Positions 44,982-52,836 of a stretch of 64,000 nt of DNA are shown piece by piece; within the stretch, counting starts at the first letter, position 1, and every line of letters starts with the position of its first letter. The DNA is from Cryobacterium lactosi (GTDB lineage Bacteria > Actinomycetota > Actinomycetes > Actinomycetales > Microbacteriaceae). The position numbers were made by a program, and so were the translations under genes. Under the pieces are notes generated by a model. That model was not told the DNA's origin. It saw only the letters and a list, made by a program, of their open reading frames with translations, and ran no database searches. The stretch is taken from positions 115,383 through 179,382 of the forward strand of contig NZ_SOHM01000034.1 of NCBI RefSeq assembly GCF_004403945.1, given 5' to 3'.

Positions 44982-46408
44982 GGCTTGGGCGTCGTGAGCG
45001 TGGCCTGGCCGGCCGTGTAGGCGCTCCACCGGCTGGTATCGCCGCCCTGAGCCGTGGGGGTGACCCCGATTTTCAGGACGTTGGCGCCCCAGCTGTAGGC
45101 CACCCGACCGCCGTTGGCGAAGTGCCACGCAGGGGGCACCTTGCTCTGGATCCCGAATGACGTGCTGGCAACCTCTCTCAGGTCTCGGTACTTCAGCGCC
45201 CTGTCCACCGAGACCAGCCTGTCCACCCTGTAGTTGCCCGTGAGCACGTCCTTGATCTTGTTGACCTCGGTACCGCGATAAGCGGGGTCGCGGGGCCTCC
45301 ACCATTGCGGCTGCACCTTGAAGTCGTCGAGGATTTTGGTGTTCGTGGCCGCCTTCGCGTTCACGTTGACGACCTGGCGGTCCAACCTGGCGATGCGGTC
45401 CATGGCTTTTTGCAAGGGGATGTCCCCCTTCAACGCCGCGTTGTACTGGGCGGCACGCTTCACGGCGATCCTCGGTCCGAGCTTGGCCGCGTATTCTGCC
45501 TGCTTGGTGGTCCTCGTGGTGACCTGAGCGAGCAGTTTGATATGCGAGGCCTGCACCAATTTTGCGACGATGGCGCCGGCCCCGATCAGGAGTACGGTGA
45601 CCGCGGCAAGGATCACGTCGAGCCAGGAACCTTCCCCCATTGCCGCGAGAGCCGTCGAAGCGGCCAGCGCCACGACGGCGACGGCCGCTCCGGCGATGGC
45701 GAGGGCGCCGAGCCCGGGGATGAAGAAGGCGAGCACCGCCAGCGCGACTCCGATCCACATGAACACTTTCACCAGCATCTTGAGGAACTTGATGAAGTCC
45801 TGCTTGATCTTGTATGCACGAGTGTCGGTGAGTCCATCATCCCAGGCGGCTGTGATGACTTTCGAGGCGGTCTCTCCGGCATGCTGCAGTGCAGTGAGGG
45901 CCTTGCTCAGGCGCACGCGGGCGTCGGCCGCCGCGTTCTGCGCATCACCGATGGCCACTGTGCGTTGATCGGTGGCGAGGGTCTCCTTCTCGGTCAGAGG
46001 CGGTGCCGACTCGGAGCGGTTGGCGCTCGGATCGACGAGGGCTTGGGAGCTGATCCTCGAGGCTTCAGCAGCGTCGGCGTCCGCCAGGGCGAGTCCGGAA
46101 TCTCGGATGGCCAGGTCCAGTTCGGGCGCATAGGCCGTCAAGGCGACTCTGACGGCCTCGTAGCGTCCCGATGCGACGCTGAGTGATTCGGCGACTTTAC
46201 GACTGCTCGAGCGCAGCGCGTCGGCTGCTTCCCCTTTCAACTCGGTGGAGTCCCCGTCGCCGATCCTCGTGAGCATAGCGGCTTCGCTGGTGATGGTCTC
46301 TGCCATCTCGCGGTAATACTTGATCGTCGCGGTGAGCCGGATGGGGTCGCCTCCGACGGGGTCGACCGAGTGGTCGAGAAGGTGCCAGTTGCCATGGCGA
46401 GCGGACAT
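44978..46408 (-). CDS. Candidate type VII secreted or membrane-inserted substrate
   Basis: 476 residues. The first 110 residues are helical with GGDPIRLTATIKYYREMAET and GEAADALRSSSRKVAESL, the pattern of WXG/LXG-like N-terminal domains of T7SS substrates. A longer helical region continues to about 205. Two hydrophobic segments (about 213-262 and 267-290) then resemble pore- or membrane-inserting hairpins. The last 180 or so residues (QPQWWRPRDPAYRGTEVNKI onwards) have no recognised toxin motif. It lies between the WXG100 genes and two small soluble proteins. It could be a toxin with downstream immunity, or a structural part of the machine. Confidence 0.75.
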   Translation of the reverse strand: MSARHGNWHLLDHSVDPVGGDPIRLTATIKYYREMAETITSEAAMLTRIGDGDSTELKGEAADALRSSSRKVAESLSVASGRYEAVRVALTAYAPELDLAIRDSGLALADADAAEASRISSQALVDPSANRSESAPPLTEKETLATDQRTVAIGDAQNAAADARVRLSKALTALQHAGETASKVITAAWDDGLTDTRAYKIKQDFIKFLKMLVKVFMWIGVALAVLAFFIPGLGALAIAGAAVAVVALAASTALAAMGEGSWLDVILAAVTVLLIGAGAIVAKLVQASHIKLLAQVTTRTTKQAEYAAKLGPRIAVKRAAQYNAALKGDIPLQKAMDRIARLDRQVVNVNAKAATNTKILDDFKVQPQWWRPRDPAYRGTEVNKIKDVLTGNYRVDRLVSVDRALKYRDLREVASTSFGIQSKVPPAWHFANGGRVAYSWGANVLKIGVTPTAQGGDTSRWSAYTAGQATLTTPKP

Positions 46409-46457
46409 TGTGTGGCCTTTCAGGTGGTGAGGGGAAGCGGCCCGGACAATCGACCGG

Positions 46458-46748
46458 TCAGACGCTTTCGGTGGTCAGGCTGTCGGACAGGCCCTGTTCG
46501 GTGTTGTTCCACGCGGTGCTCATGTCCTCCAGCTTCTTGTGGAGGTCGCCGATCGCCGTTGAGATGTGGCCGCGGTGGATGCTCCAGTCCGTGCCGAACT
46601 TCTCCATGGCAGCCTCGACGGGGGAGGCGCCCCACACATCCGCGTCGGTTGTTGCTCGACGGTCGGCCCCGTCGAATTCGGTTTTGATCGAGCTCAGCTT
46701 CTCGGCCGAATCGTCGAGCGCGGCGCTGGTCACGATGAGGTTTGCCAT
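46458..46748 (-). CDS. WXG100-family protein
   Basis: 96 residues from ATG at 46748 (a GTG at 46757 would add three residues; MANLIVTS is the commoner type of start). Two helices are separated by a turn with VWGASPVEAAMEKF, the WxG motif in the centre of ESAT-6/WXG100 proteins. Such proteins form helical-hairpin dimers and are exported by the EssC/EccC motor. It is the second of two WXG100 genes and may pair with the product of 46843-47139. It lacks an obvious YxxxD/E-type tail, though acidic residues end the protein. Confidence 0.88.
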   Translation of the reverse strand: MANLIVTSAALDDSAEKLSSIKTEFDGADRRATTDADVWGASPVEAAMEKFGTDWSIHRGHISTAIGDLHKKLEDMSTAWNNTEQGLSDSLTTESV

Positions 46749-46788
46749 GGCGTTCACTTTCGTCGGGTGCGGGACTGGAGGACGCAGC

Positions 46789-46823
46789 AGGCGCCGGGGC
46801 TCGTACAGGAGCCTCCGGCGCCT
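46789..46823 (-). other. Stem-loop between the two WXG100 genes
   Basis: Arms 46789-46802 and 46809-46823 pair over 14 positions with a one-base bulge and a six-base loop. There is no T-run after it on the minus strand. It lies between the first and second WXG100 genes, where it could cause partial termination or protect the upstream message, setting the ratio of the two proteins. Confidence 0.55.
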
Positions 46824-46842
46824 CAGCTGCGGTGGGGCTGGA

Positions 46843-47139
46843 TTACCGGGCGAGCGCCTTGGCGAGTTCGGTGTCGGTGTTCTCCAGAGCGTCGGCGGCG
46901 GCGGTGAGGTACTGGCTCATCCCTTCGAGACCGTGGATGGTCTTGGTGGCACCGTCGGTGAACTCCTGGTACGAGGCGCCGAAGGCGACCGAGGACTTGT
47001 CAGTGACGTAGCCGCCGCCGATCAGGCCGTCGACGAGGGTTTTCAGCTCGCGCAGCTTGGACTCGATCTCCTGCTCGCCGTTGATGAGCCGGGTGCCGGC
47101 GTCACGCATATCACCGTAAGTGACGTTCAAGTTGGCCAT
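46843..47139 (-). CDS. WXG100-family protein with degenerate WxG turn
   Basis: 98 residues from the ATG at 47139, preceded by GGAG seven bases upstream; the longer open frame has no coding character. MANLNVTYGDMRDAGTRL starts the first helix. The central turn reads GGGYVTDKSSVAFGASYQEF, where the Trp-x-Gly is replaced but the following Ala-Phe-Gly and Tyr/Phe hydrophobics of the second helix are kept. It is the first gene of the T7SS operon and probably the most strongly expressed. Likely a heterodimer partner of the second WXG100 protein. Confidence 0.87.
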   Translation of the reverse strand: MANLNVTYGDMRDAGTRLINGEQEIESKLRELKTLVDGLIGGGYVTDKSSVAFGASYQEFTDGATKTIHGLEGMSQYLTAAADALENTDTELAKALAR

Positions 47140-47307
47140 GATTGACTCCAATTCATTGAGGGGGTTCTTCCGATTGCGTCGGAAGGCACTCGCAACCCTA
47201 CGAAGGGACCAGCCTCCGAGCGTGGGGATGGCGGGCACGTTAGCCGATCGGTCCACACCACCCGCAACGGTCCACCTGGCGTGGTAGAGGTGTCGTCGAA
47301 GGTCGGG

Positions 47308-48039
47308 TCAGGAGAGCGAAGCGGGCCGGTCAGGGCGGACGACGAGCACCCCGCGCACGAGGGCAACGGCCACGAGTGTCGCGCGGTTGTCCACCTTCCA
47401 CTGACGCATCATCCGGGCCAGATGCCACTTCACGGCTTGCGGACTGTAGTCGGTGGCCAGGGCGATCTGATCGTTCGAACGGCCGGACGCCACGAGCGCG
47501 AGCATTTCGAGGCCCGGACTCTGCGCGGTGCCCGGCACCCCCACCAGATCGAGGGAGTCGCCGTCCGCGAGGTGATCGCCGGGGTCGCCCGAGGTGCGGG
47601 CCTGGGCCCACGCCTCCGCCCAACACGCACCGAGTTCACCGGCGATGAGCGCAGCGCGACCCATGAGGATCGTGACATCCCGCGGTGCGAGACCGGTCTC
47701 CCGTGCGTGGATGAAGGAACTGAACACCCGCAGGGCGGGGATACTGCCGCGCAGCACCACCGACAGGGGCACCTGAGTGTCGCTCATGGCGATCGCGGAC
47801 CCCCGGATGACCTCGACGCTGGTCGCATTGATCCTGTGGCCCGTCTCCAACGCGTCCAAGGCGTCGGGAAGTACGACCGGAAGGATCTCCCGATAGCGCT
47901 CGCGAAGCCAGGGGCCGTGAGGGCCACTGGCCTCGAAAAGTCTCGGCGCGAGCATCGCCGGTGCGAGTTCACCGATCCGACCCCTGAGCCCGAGACTGAG
48001 GACTTTTCGTACGGGGGTCTGACGACGGGTCTCGGGCAT
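47308..48039 (-). CDS. LuxR-type transcriptional regulator
   Basis: 243 residues with a C-terminal LuxR-like HTH (MLALVASGRSNDQIALATDY then SPQAVKWHLARMMRQWKVDN, about residues 175-215). The N-terminal 160 residues show no receiver or PAS motif I recognise; they are Ala/Leu-rich and helical. It precedes the WXG100 genes on the same strand, with about 170 bases of intergenic DNA between, so it is a good candidate for the local regulator of the T7SS operon. Confidence 0.85.
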   Translation of the reverse strand: MPETRRQTPVRKVLSLGLRGRIGELAPAMLAPRLFEASGPHGPWLRERYREILPVVLPDALDALETGHRINATSVEVIRGSAIAMSDTQVPLSVVLRGSIPALRVFSSFIHARETGLAPRDVTILMGRAALIAGELGACWAEAWAQARTSGDPGDHLADGDSLDLVGVPGTAQSPGLEMLALVASGRSNDQIALATDYSPQAVKWHLARMMRQWKVDNRATLVAVALVRGVLVVRPDRPASLS

Positions 48040-48334
48040 GCGGAGGTCATCCGTTCGCAGTCGATGAGCAGTGATTGCCGCGGCTCTTCACCCGGCAGGG
48101 AAGACTCCCGCCGCCGCTCGCAGCCTGGGCGCACGATCGTTCACTGCCCACTATGACCCCAGGATGGGTGGGTGGGTCACCTCGCGACCATCAACCCGCG
48201 TGGTTGTGCGGCTCGGCCGCGCAGTGTTCGTACGCCGTTCATATGTAAGACCGATGCCAGGGTGTCAGGTGTTTGCCGCCGGTTGACCTGTGCCGCGTCC
48301 CGGAATCGGTCCGATTCTGCCCACTAGGACCTTC

Positions 48335-48814
48335 TCAACGTGCGTCGTGCTCGACGAGTTCGGCGAGTTGGCGGATGACGGTGCCCCAGCCGTCGTGGAA
48401 GCCGAGCTCCTCGTGCTGGTTGCGGTCGGCTCGGTTGCGGTGCATCGCCGTTGCGGTGTATTCGGTGCCGTCGGGGTGGTCGGTCATGGTCATCACGGCG
48501 GTCACGAATGCGGCCTCGGCGGGGCGCCAACCCGCGACCAGCGCATCCGTGAACACGATGCGCTCGAGCTCGTCGACGGCGAGGAAGCACCCGGTGATGT
48601 GCGGACCGAATTCGATTCCGTCGTCGCTGATCTCGGTGCGGAAGGAGCCGCCGGGGCGCAGGTCCATCTCGCGCACCCGGCAGATCGTCGGCGCCGGAAC
48701 CCACCAGCGTTCGAAGCTGGCCGGGTCGGCCCACGCGTTCCAGACGGTGGCGCGCGGCGCGCGGATGATGCGGGACACGGTGAGGTCGAGTTCGGGGTGG
48801 GCGGATGCGCTCAT
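48335..48814 (-). CDS. AHSA1/SRPBCC-type protein
   Basis: 159 residues of the activator-of-Hsp90-homologue (AHSA1-like) SRPBCC family: LTVSRIIRAPRATVWNAWAD at the start, WWVPAPTICRVREMDLRPGG in the middle, and GWGTVIRQLAELVEH at the end. These proteins bind unknown small ligands. Its start overlaps the stop of the ArsR gene upstream (ATGA), the well-known ArsR-AHSA1 pair. Confidence 0.9.
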   Translation of the reverse strand: MSASAHPELDLTVSRIIRAPRATVWNAWADPASFERWWVPAPTICRVREMDLRPGGSFRTEISDDGIEFGPHITGCFLAVDELERIVFTDALVAGWRPAEAAFVTAVMTMTDHPDGTEYTATAMHRNRADRNQHEELGFHDGWGTVIRQLAELVEHDAR

Positions 48815-49170
48815 GCGGGGGTCTCCTTGTCACGGCGTGGATCGGGGTCGGGGGAGGTGGCGAACTGCTCGAGCCGATCGGTACGGCCCTCCCAAATGGT
48901 GCGCTGCTCGCTGAGCCAGCCGTCGATCAGGCTGAACGTGCCGCGCTCGATCGTGCAGATACGCACCCGCCCAGACTTGCGGGTGCGGATCAGCCCCGTC
49001 TTTTCGAGGTAGCCGATGTGCTTCATGAACGACGGCAGCGCCATGTCGAACGGCGCCGCCAGCTCGCCGATGCTGGCGGGTCCGGAGCCCAGCCGGCTCA
49101 GGACGGCACGGCGGGTGGGGTCGGCGACGGCCTGGAAGAGACCGTCGAGGGTCGAGGAATACTGAGCCAT
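48811..49170 (-). CDS. ArsR-family transcriptional regulator
   Basis: 119 residues with the ArsR winged HTH: FQAVADPTRRAVLSRL then GELAAPFDMALPSFMKHIGYLEKTGLI and the wing RTRKSGRVRICTIE. No Cys metal-site motif is present, so it is not a metal sensor of the SmtB/ArsR Cys type. It is cotranscribed with the AHSA1-like gene and probably represses this operon. Confidence 0.9.
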   Translation of the reverse strand: MAQYSSTLDGLFQAVADPTRRAVLSRLGSGPASIGELAAPFDMALPSFMKHIGYLEKTGLIRTRKSGRVRICTIERGTFSLIDGWLSEQRTIWEGRTDRLEQFATSPDPDPRRDKETPA

Positions 49171-49236
49171 GGGGCTAAGTTAGCCGATGCGCATCACTAA
49201 GCGCAAGGGCTAAGTGTTGGGTCGGCCCGACTGCGG

Positions 49237-50067
49237 TTAGCGCAGCTCGCGCCACCAGATGGCACGTTTGACCCGCTGAACCACGGTGGTGGGCGGTGAT
49301 TCGTTGTAGCTGTGCGCCAGGTCCTGACCGGTGAGCTCGTGAATCGCGGCCATGATCTCGTCGGTGGCCTTGCGCCGGGCGCGGCCCGAGTCGGCGGTGC
49401 CGTGCACGCTCACGTCGATCGGTTCACCGAATTTCACGCTGATGCGGCGGATGCGCGGCATCTTCGACCCCACCGGCATGATCTCCTGGGTGCCGATCAG
49501 GCCCACCGGCACCACCACGGCACCGGTGGTGAGGGCGAGCCAGGCCACGCCGGTGCGGCCGCGGTAGAGCCGGCCGTCGAGCGAGCGGGTGCCCTCGGGG
49601 TAGATCGCGAAGGCGCCGTCCACGTCGAGAACCTCTTTGCCGGCGTCAAGGGCCACCTGAGCGGCCTGGCCTGCGCCGCGTTCCACGCCGATGGCGCCGA
49701 TCGAGGTGAAGAACTGGCGGGATACCCAACCTTTGAAGCCGGTGCCGGTGAAATAGGTGGACTTGGCCAGGAACTGCACCCTCCGCGGCGCGGTGAGCGG
49801 GATGACGATGCTGTCGATGAACGACAGGTGGTTGCTGGCCAGGATCACCCGGCCCTCTCGCGGGATGTTCTCCTTGCCGGTGATGCGAGGCCGGAAGACC
49901 AGGCGTGCGATGGGCGCCATGATGCCGTAACCGAGGAAGTAGACGAACCCGGGCCGCTTGGGCTTCGCGGAGATCTCGACGATCTCGTCGGCAGCCGGCA
50001 CCTGTTCGACGGGGGATTCCGGCGCGGTTTCGGGCTCGCCTGCTGGGTCGTGCTTTGCTCCGGTCAC
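49237..50067 (-). CDS. Lysophospholipid acyltransferase (PlsC-like)
   Basis: 276 residues. PlsC-family acyltransferase motifs are present: SNHLSFIDSIV (catalytic H-x4-D), a GAIGVERG strand, FAIYPEGTRSLDGRLYRGRTG (substrate-binding Glu/Arg) and VPVGLIGT. A short hydrophobic segment near residue 40 (FVYFLGYGIMAPIARLVF) suggests membrane association. It should acylate lysophosphatidate or a related lipid. The N-terminal 35 residues are acidic and low-complexity. It is divergent from dxr. Confidence 0.9.
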   Translation of the reverse strand: MTGAKHDPAGEPETAPESPVEQVPAADEIVEISAKPKRPGFVYFLGYGIMAPIARLVFRPRITGKENIPREGRVILASNHLSFIDSIVIPLTAPRRVQFLAKSTYFTGTGFKGWVSRQFFTSIGAIGVERGAGQAAQVALDAGKEVLDVDGAFAIYPEGTRSLDGRLYRGRTGVAWLALTTGAVVVPVGLIGTQEIMPVGSKMPRIRRISVKFGEPIDVSVHGTADSGRARRKATDEIMAAIHELTGQDLAHSYNESPPTTVVQRVKRAIWWRELR

Positions 50068-50134
50068 TCAACGACCCTACAGCGCGGGTCAGTCGCAGCC
50101 CGGCATATATCCGCGGTGCGCCTAGCATGGGCTC

Positions 50135-51223
50135 GTGCAGCGAATCATCATTCTCGGGTCCACGGGCTCGATCGGTACCCAGGCGCTCGACGTCATCAAA
50201 GCCAACCCCACCCGGTTCGAGGTGGTCGGCCTCTCCGCCGGCAGCAACCGCGAACTCCTGGCCGAACAGGCCGCCGCTTTCAACGTCGACGACACCGCCG
50301 TCGGCGCCGTGGAGGCGGAGCAGCTGGTGCGGGATGTCGATGCCGACGTCGTGCTCAACGGCATCACCGGTTCCGTGGGGCTGGGCCCGACCCTGGCCGC
50401 GCTCAAGGCCGGCCGCACCCTGGCGCTGGCCAACAAGGAATCCCTGATCGTCGGCGGCGACCTGGTCAAGGCGCTCGCCGCGCCCGGCCAGATCGTGCCG
50501 GTCGATTCCGAGCACTCCGCCATCGCGCAGGCGTTGCGCTCCGGTACCGCCGACGAGGTGCGCCGACTGGTGCTCACCGCATCCGGCGGCCCGTTCCGCG
50601 GCCGTAGCCGCGCCGAGATGGCCGATGTGACTCCCCGGGAGGCGCTCGCGCACCCCACCTGGGACATGGGCCTTGTCATCACCACCAACTCCGCAACCCT
50701 GGTGAACAAGGGGCTCGAGATCATCGAGGCGCACCTGCTCTTCGACGTGCCCTACGAGAGCATCGACGTTGTCGTGCACCCGCAGTCGCTCATCCACTCG
50801 ATGGTCGAGTTCATCGACGGGTCCACCATCGCCCAGGCATCGCCGCCGAACATGCGCCTGCCCATCTCGCTGGGCCTGGACTGGCCGAACCGGGTCGCCG
50901 CCGTCGGCGTGCCGATCGACTGGACCACCCCGCACACCTGGACCTTCGAACCGCTCGACGACGAGGCGTTCCCGGCCGTGGAGCTGGCCAAGCAGGTCGG
51001 CAGGGCCGGTGCCACCTACCCGGCGGTGTTCAACGCCTCCAACGAACAGGCGGTCCTGGCCTTCCACGCCGGCCGGATCGGGTACCTCGACATCGTCGAC
51101 ACCGTGCAGCGGGTGGTGGACGCCCACGAGACGCAGGGCGAGCTGACCCTCGAGTCGCTCGCCGAGGCCGAGCGCTGGGCTCGCGCCGCCGCCGACACCA
51201 TCATCGACTCGATCGCACGCTGA
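50135..51223 (+). CDS. dxr: 1-deoxy-D-xylulose 5-phosphate reductoisomerase
   Basis: 362 residues, GTG start. This cytosolic enzyme makes MEP from DXP using NADPH and a divalent metal, the first committed step of the MEP isoprenoid pathway. NADPH loop [24 protein letters not shown], metal/substrate site [10 protein letters not shown] and LTASGGPFR are all in place. Another MEP gene, ispG, lies 6.4 kb downstream with rseP just before it. The usual dxr-rseP-ispG order is here interrupted by an epimerase and two kinase-lipoprotein modules. Confidence 0.97.
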   Translation: MQRIIILGSTGSIGTQALDVIKANPTRFEVVGLSAGSNRELLAEQAAAFNVDDTAVGAVEAEQLVRDVDADVVLNGITGSVGLGPTLAALKAGRTLALANKESLIVGGDLVKALAAPGQIVPVDSEHSAIAQALRSGTADEVRRLVLTASGGPFRGRSRAEMADVTPREALAHPTWDMGLVITTNSATLVNKGLEIIEAHLLFDVPYESIDVVVHPQSLIHSMVEFIDGSTIAQASPPNMRLPISLGLDWPNRVAAVGVPIDWTTPHTWTFEPLDDEAFPAVELAKQVGRAGATYPAVFNASNEQAVLAFHAGRIGYLDIVDTVQRVVDAHETQGELTLESLAEAERWARAAADTIIDSIAR

Positions 51224-51241
51224 ACGGCGCCGCCCGGTCCG

Positions 51242-52156
51242 CTACGGGCGGTAGCTGTCGGCCGTGGTGATCAGCGCCTGGTCCCACGGGGTCGCAGCCA
51301 CGCCCAATTCCCGCTCGGTTTCGGTGGAGTCGATCACATACGGCACCTGGAACTGGTAGCTGGACTTGTAGACCTCGCGCATCAGCGGGCTGACCGCGCC
51401 GAGGGAGCGCAGCATCCACTCGGGGTAGCCGGCCACCGTGCCGTGACTGCCGTAGTGGGCGTTCAACTGGCCGGCGATGTCGGTACGGCTGTGAGCGCCG
51501 CTCGGCACGTGCCAGAGGCGCCCCCAGGGGCCGGTGTGCCCGGCGGCGGCGATCATCGTCGCGGCGATGTCCGGGATGTAACTCCAGCTGTGCACCAGCT
51601 CAGGCCGGCCGACGGCCCTGGCGGTCTTGGAGGCCAGCACCGCGCCGAAGAACGCCTTGCCCAGGTGCGCGGTGCCGCTGACACCGGGCCCGAAGTAGTC
51701 GCTCGCCCGCACTTCGACGGCACGGATCTCGCCCCGCTCGTGCGCCTGGAGCACCCGGTGCCAACCGTCGCGGCGAATCACGCCCTTCGATTCGGTCGTG
51801 GTCTCGGGGGAGTGCTCTGTCATCGGCCCGGTCGGCGAGCCGTACGGGTAGAGGTTGCCCATCACGACCAGGTTGGCGCCCGAGACGGATGCCGCGGCGA
51901 TCGCCGCGGCGAACACCGGCGGCCACCGGCGGGCCCAGTCGGGGTATGGCGGATTGGTGCACAGGAAGATGGTCTGCATGCGCTCCGCCGCGAGGCAGAA
52001 GGCGACAGGGTCCGACGCGTCGAGCACCCGGGCGATGGTGCCGGCCACCGGGGTGCCGGAGCGGGTGGCGACCGTGACGTCGTCGCCGCGGGCGACCAGC
52101 TGACGGGCCAGTTCTCCGCCGATCCAGCCGGCGCCGACGATGAGGTGCTGGGGCAT
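51242..52156 (-). CDS. NAD(P)-dependent epimerase/dehydratase family protein
   Basis: 304 residues of the extended SDR superfamily. The nucleotide-binding start is QHLIVGAGWIGGELARQL. A NLYPYG segment (about residue 103) supplies a Tyr, but the classical YxxxK is not evident, so catalysis may differ from epimerases proper. SDYFGPGV and a C-terminal PLMREVYKSSYQF follow. It is convergent with dxr, ending 18 bases away. Substrate unknown. Confidence 0.85.
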   Translation of the reverse strand: MPQHLIVGAGWIGGELARQLVARGDDVTVATRSGTPVAGTIARVLDASDPVAFCLAAERMQTIFLCTNPPYPDWARRWPPVFAAAIAAASVSGANLVVMGNLYPYGSPTGPMTEHSPETTTESKGVIRRDGWHRVLQAHERGEIRAVEVRASDYFGPGVSGTAHLGKAFFGAVLASKTARAVGRPELVHSWSYIPDIAATMIAAAGHTGPWGRLWHVPSGAHSRTDIAGQLNAHYGSHGTVAGYPEWMLRSLGAVSPLMREVYKSSYQFQVPYVIDSTETERELGVAATPWDQALITTADSYRP

Positions 52157-52218
52157 GAGATCCTCCGGGAGAGTGGGCCGACGGGGACAGGCTACCGGGT
52201 CGGGCGCTGCAGGGCGCC

Positions 52219-52836
52219 TCAGCCTGCAGCCGGCGCGTCGACGCCGGAACCGCCGGTGTTCTGGTCGGGCGTGATGGGCTCTTCCGTCGGTGGGGGGTCG
52301 GGCGTCGTCTCGGGGGCGGGTGTTTCCGGGGGCGGCGTGGGCTCGGTGGTCGGCTGGGGCTCAGGCGGCACCGGGGTGGGGCTGCTCGATGGTGTCGGGG
52401 TGGGCACCTGGGTGACCGGGGCCTCCGGCTCGGTGGTGCGCTCCGGCGGGCTGTCCGGTGTGTTGGTGGGAGCCGGGGTGCTGGGCTTGGTCGGCGTGGC
52501 GGGCGTCGCCGCTGTGAGCGCCGCGGCCAGGTCGGCGTCGACCAGGGCGATGGCGGCCAGGATCTGGGCCGCCTGGGCCTCGGTGAGGTTGCCGTCCTCG
52601 ACGGCGGCCGCCAGCGCGGCCTTGAGCCCGGCGACCGCGGACTGCGCGCCCGCATAGTCGCCCGCGGCGGCGGCGGCGGTCACCGAGAGCACGGCGGCCT
52701 GCAGCTGGGCCGTAGTTTGGGTTGGCACTCCGGGCGTGCTGCTGGTGCAACCGGCCAATGAGCCCGCCACCAGGAGTGCGGCCACTGCGCCGGTGCGGAT
52801 GCGGTGACCCAGGCCGGTCGGCGAACGGCGGGTCAT
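52219..52836 (-). CDS. Lipoprotein partner of the adjacent Ser/Thr kinase
   Basis: 205 residues; the ATG at 52836 overlaps the kinase stop by ATGA. Signal peptide and lipobox (SLAGC, Cys at about residue 28) are clear. An Ala-rich helical domain (residues about 40-100: AAAAAGDYAGAQSAV, LTEAQAAQILAAIALVDADL) is followed by a long Pro/Thr/Glu-rich tail. The helical domain matches that of the second lipoprotein at 54271-54753. Related sequence occurs fused to kinases in other actinobacteria, as I recall. Probably exposed on the outer face and sensing or wall-associated. Confidence 0.82.
   Translation of the reverse strand: MTRRSPTGLGHRIRTGAVAALLVAGSLAGCTSSTPGVPTQTTAQLQAAVLSVTAAAAAGDYAGAQSAVAGLKAALAAAVEDGNLTEAQAAQILAAIALVDADLAAALTAATPATPTKPSTPAPTNTPDSPPERTTEPEAPVTQVPTPTPSSSPTPVPPEPQPTTEPTPPPETPAPETTPDPPPTEEPITPDQNTGGSGVDAPAAG

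Noticed and set aside
48040..48334. Possible small gene or terminator in the 295-base gap before the LuxR gene
   Set aside because: Short open frames here have no protein-like pattern. One short GC-rich dyad near 48210-48225 is too weak to call.
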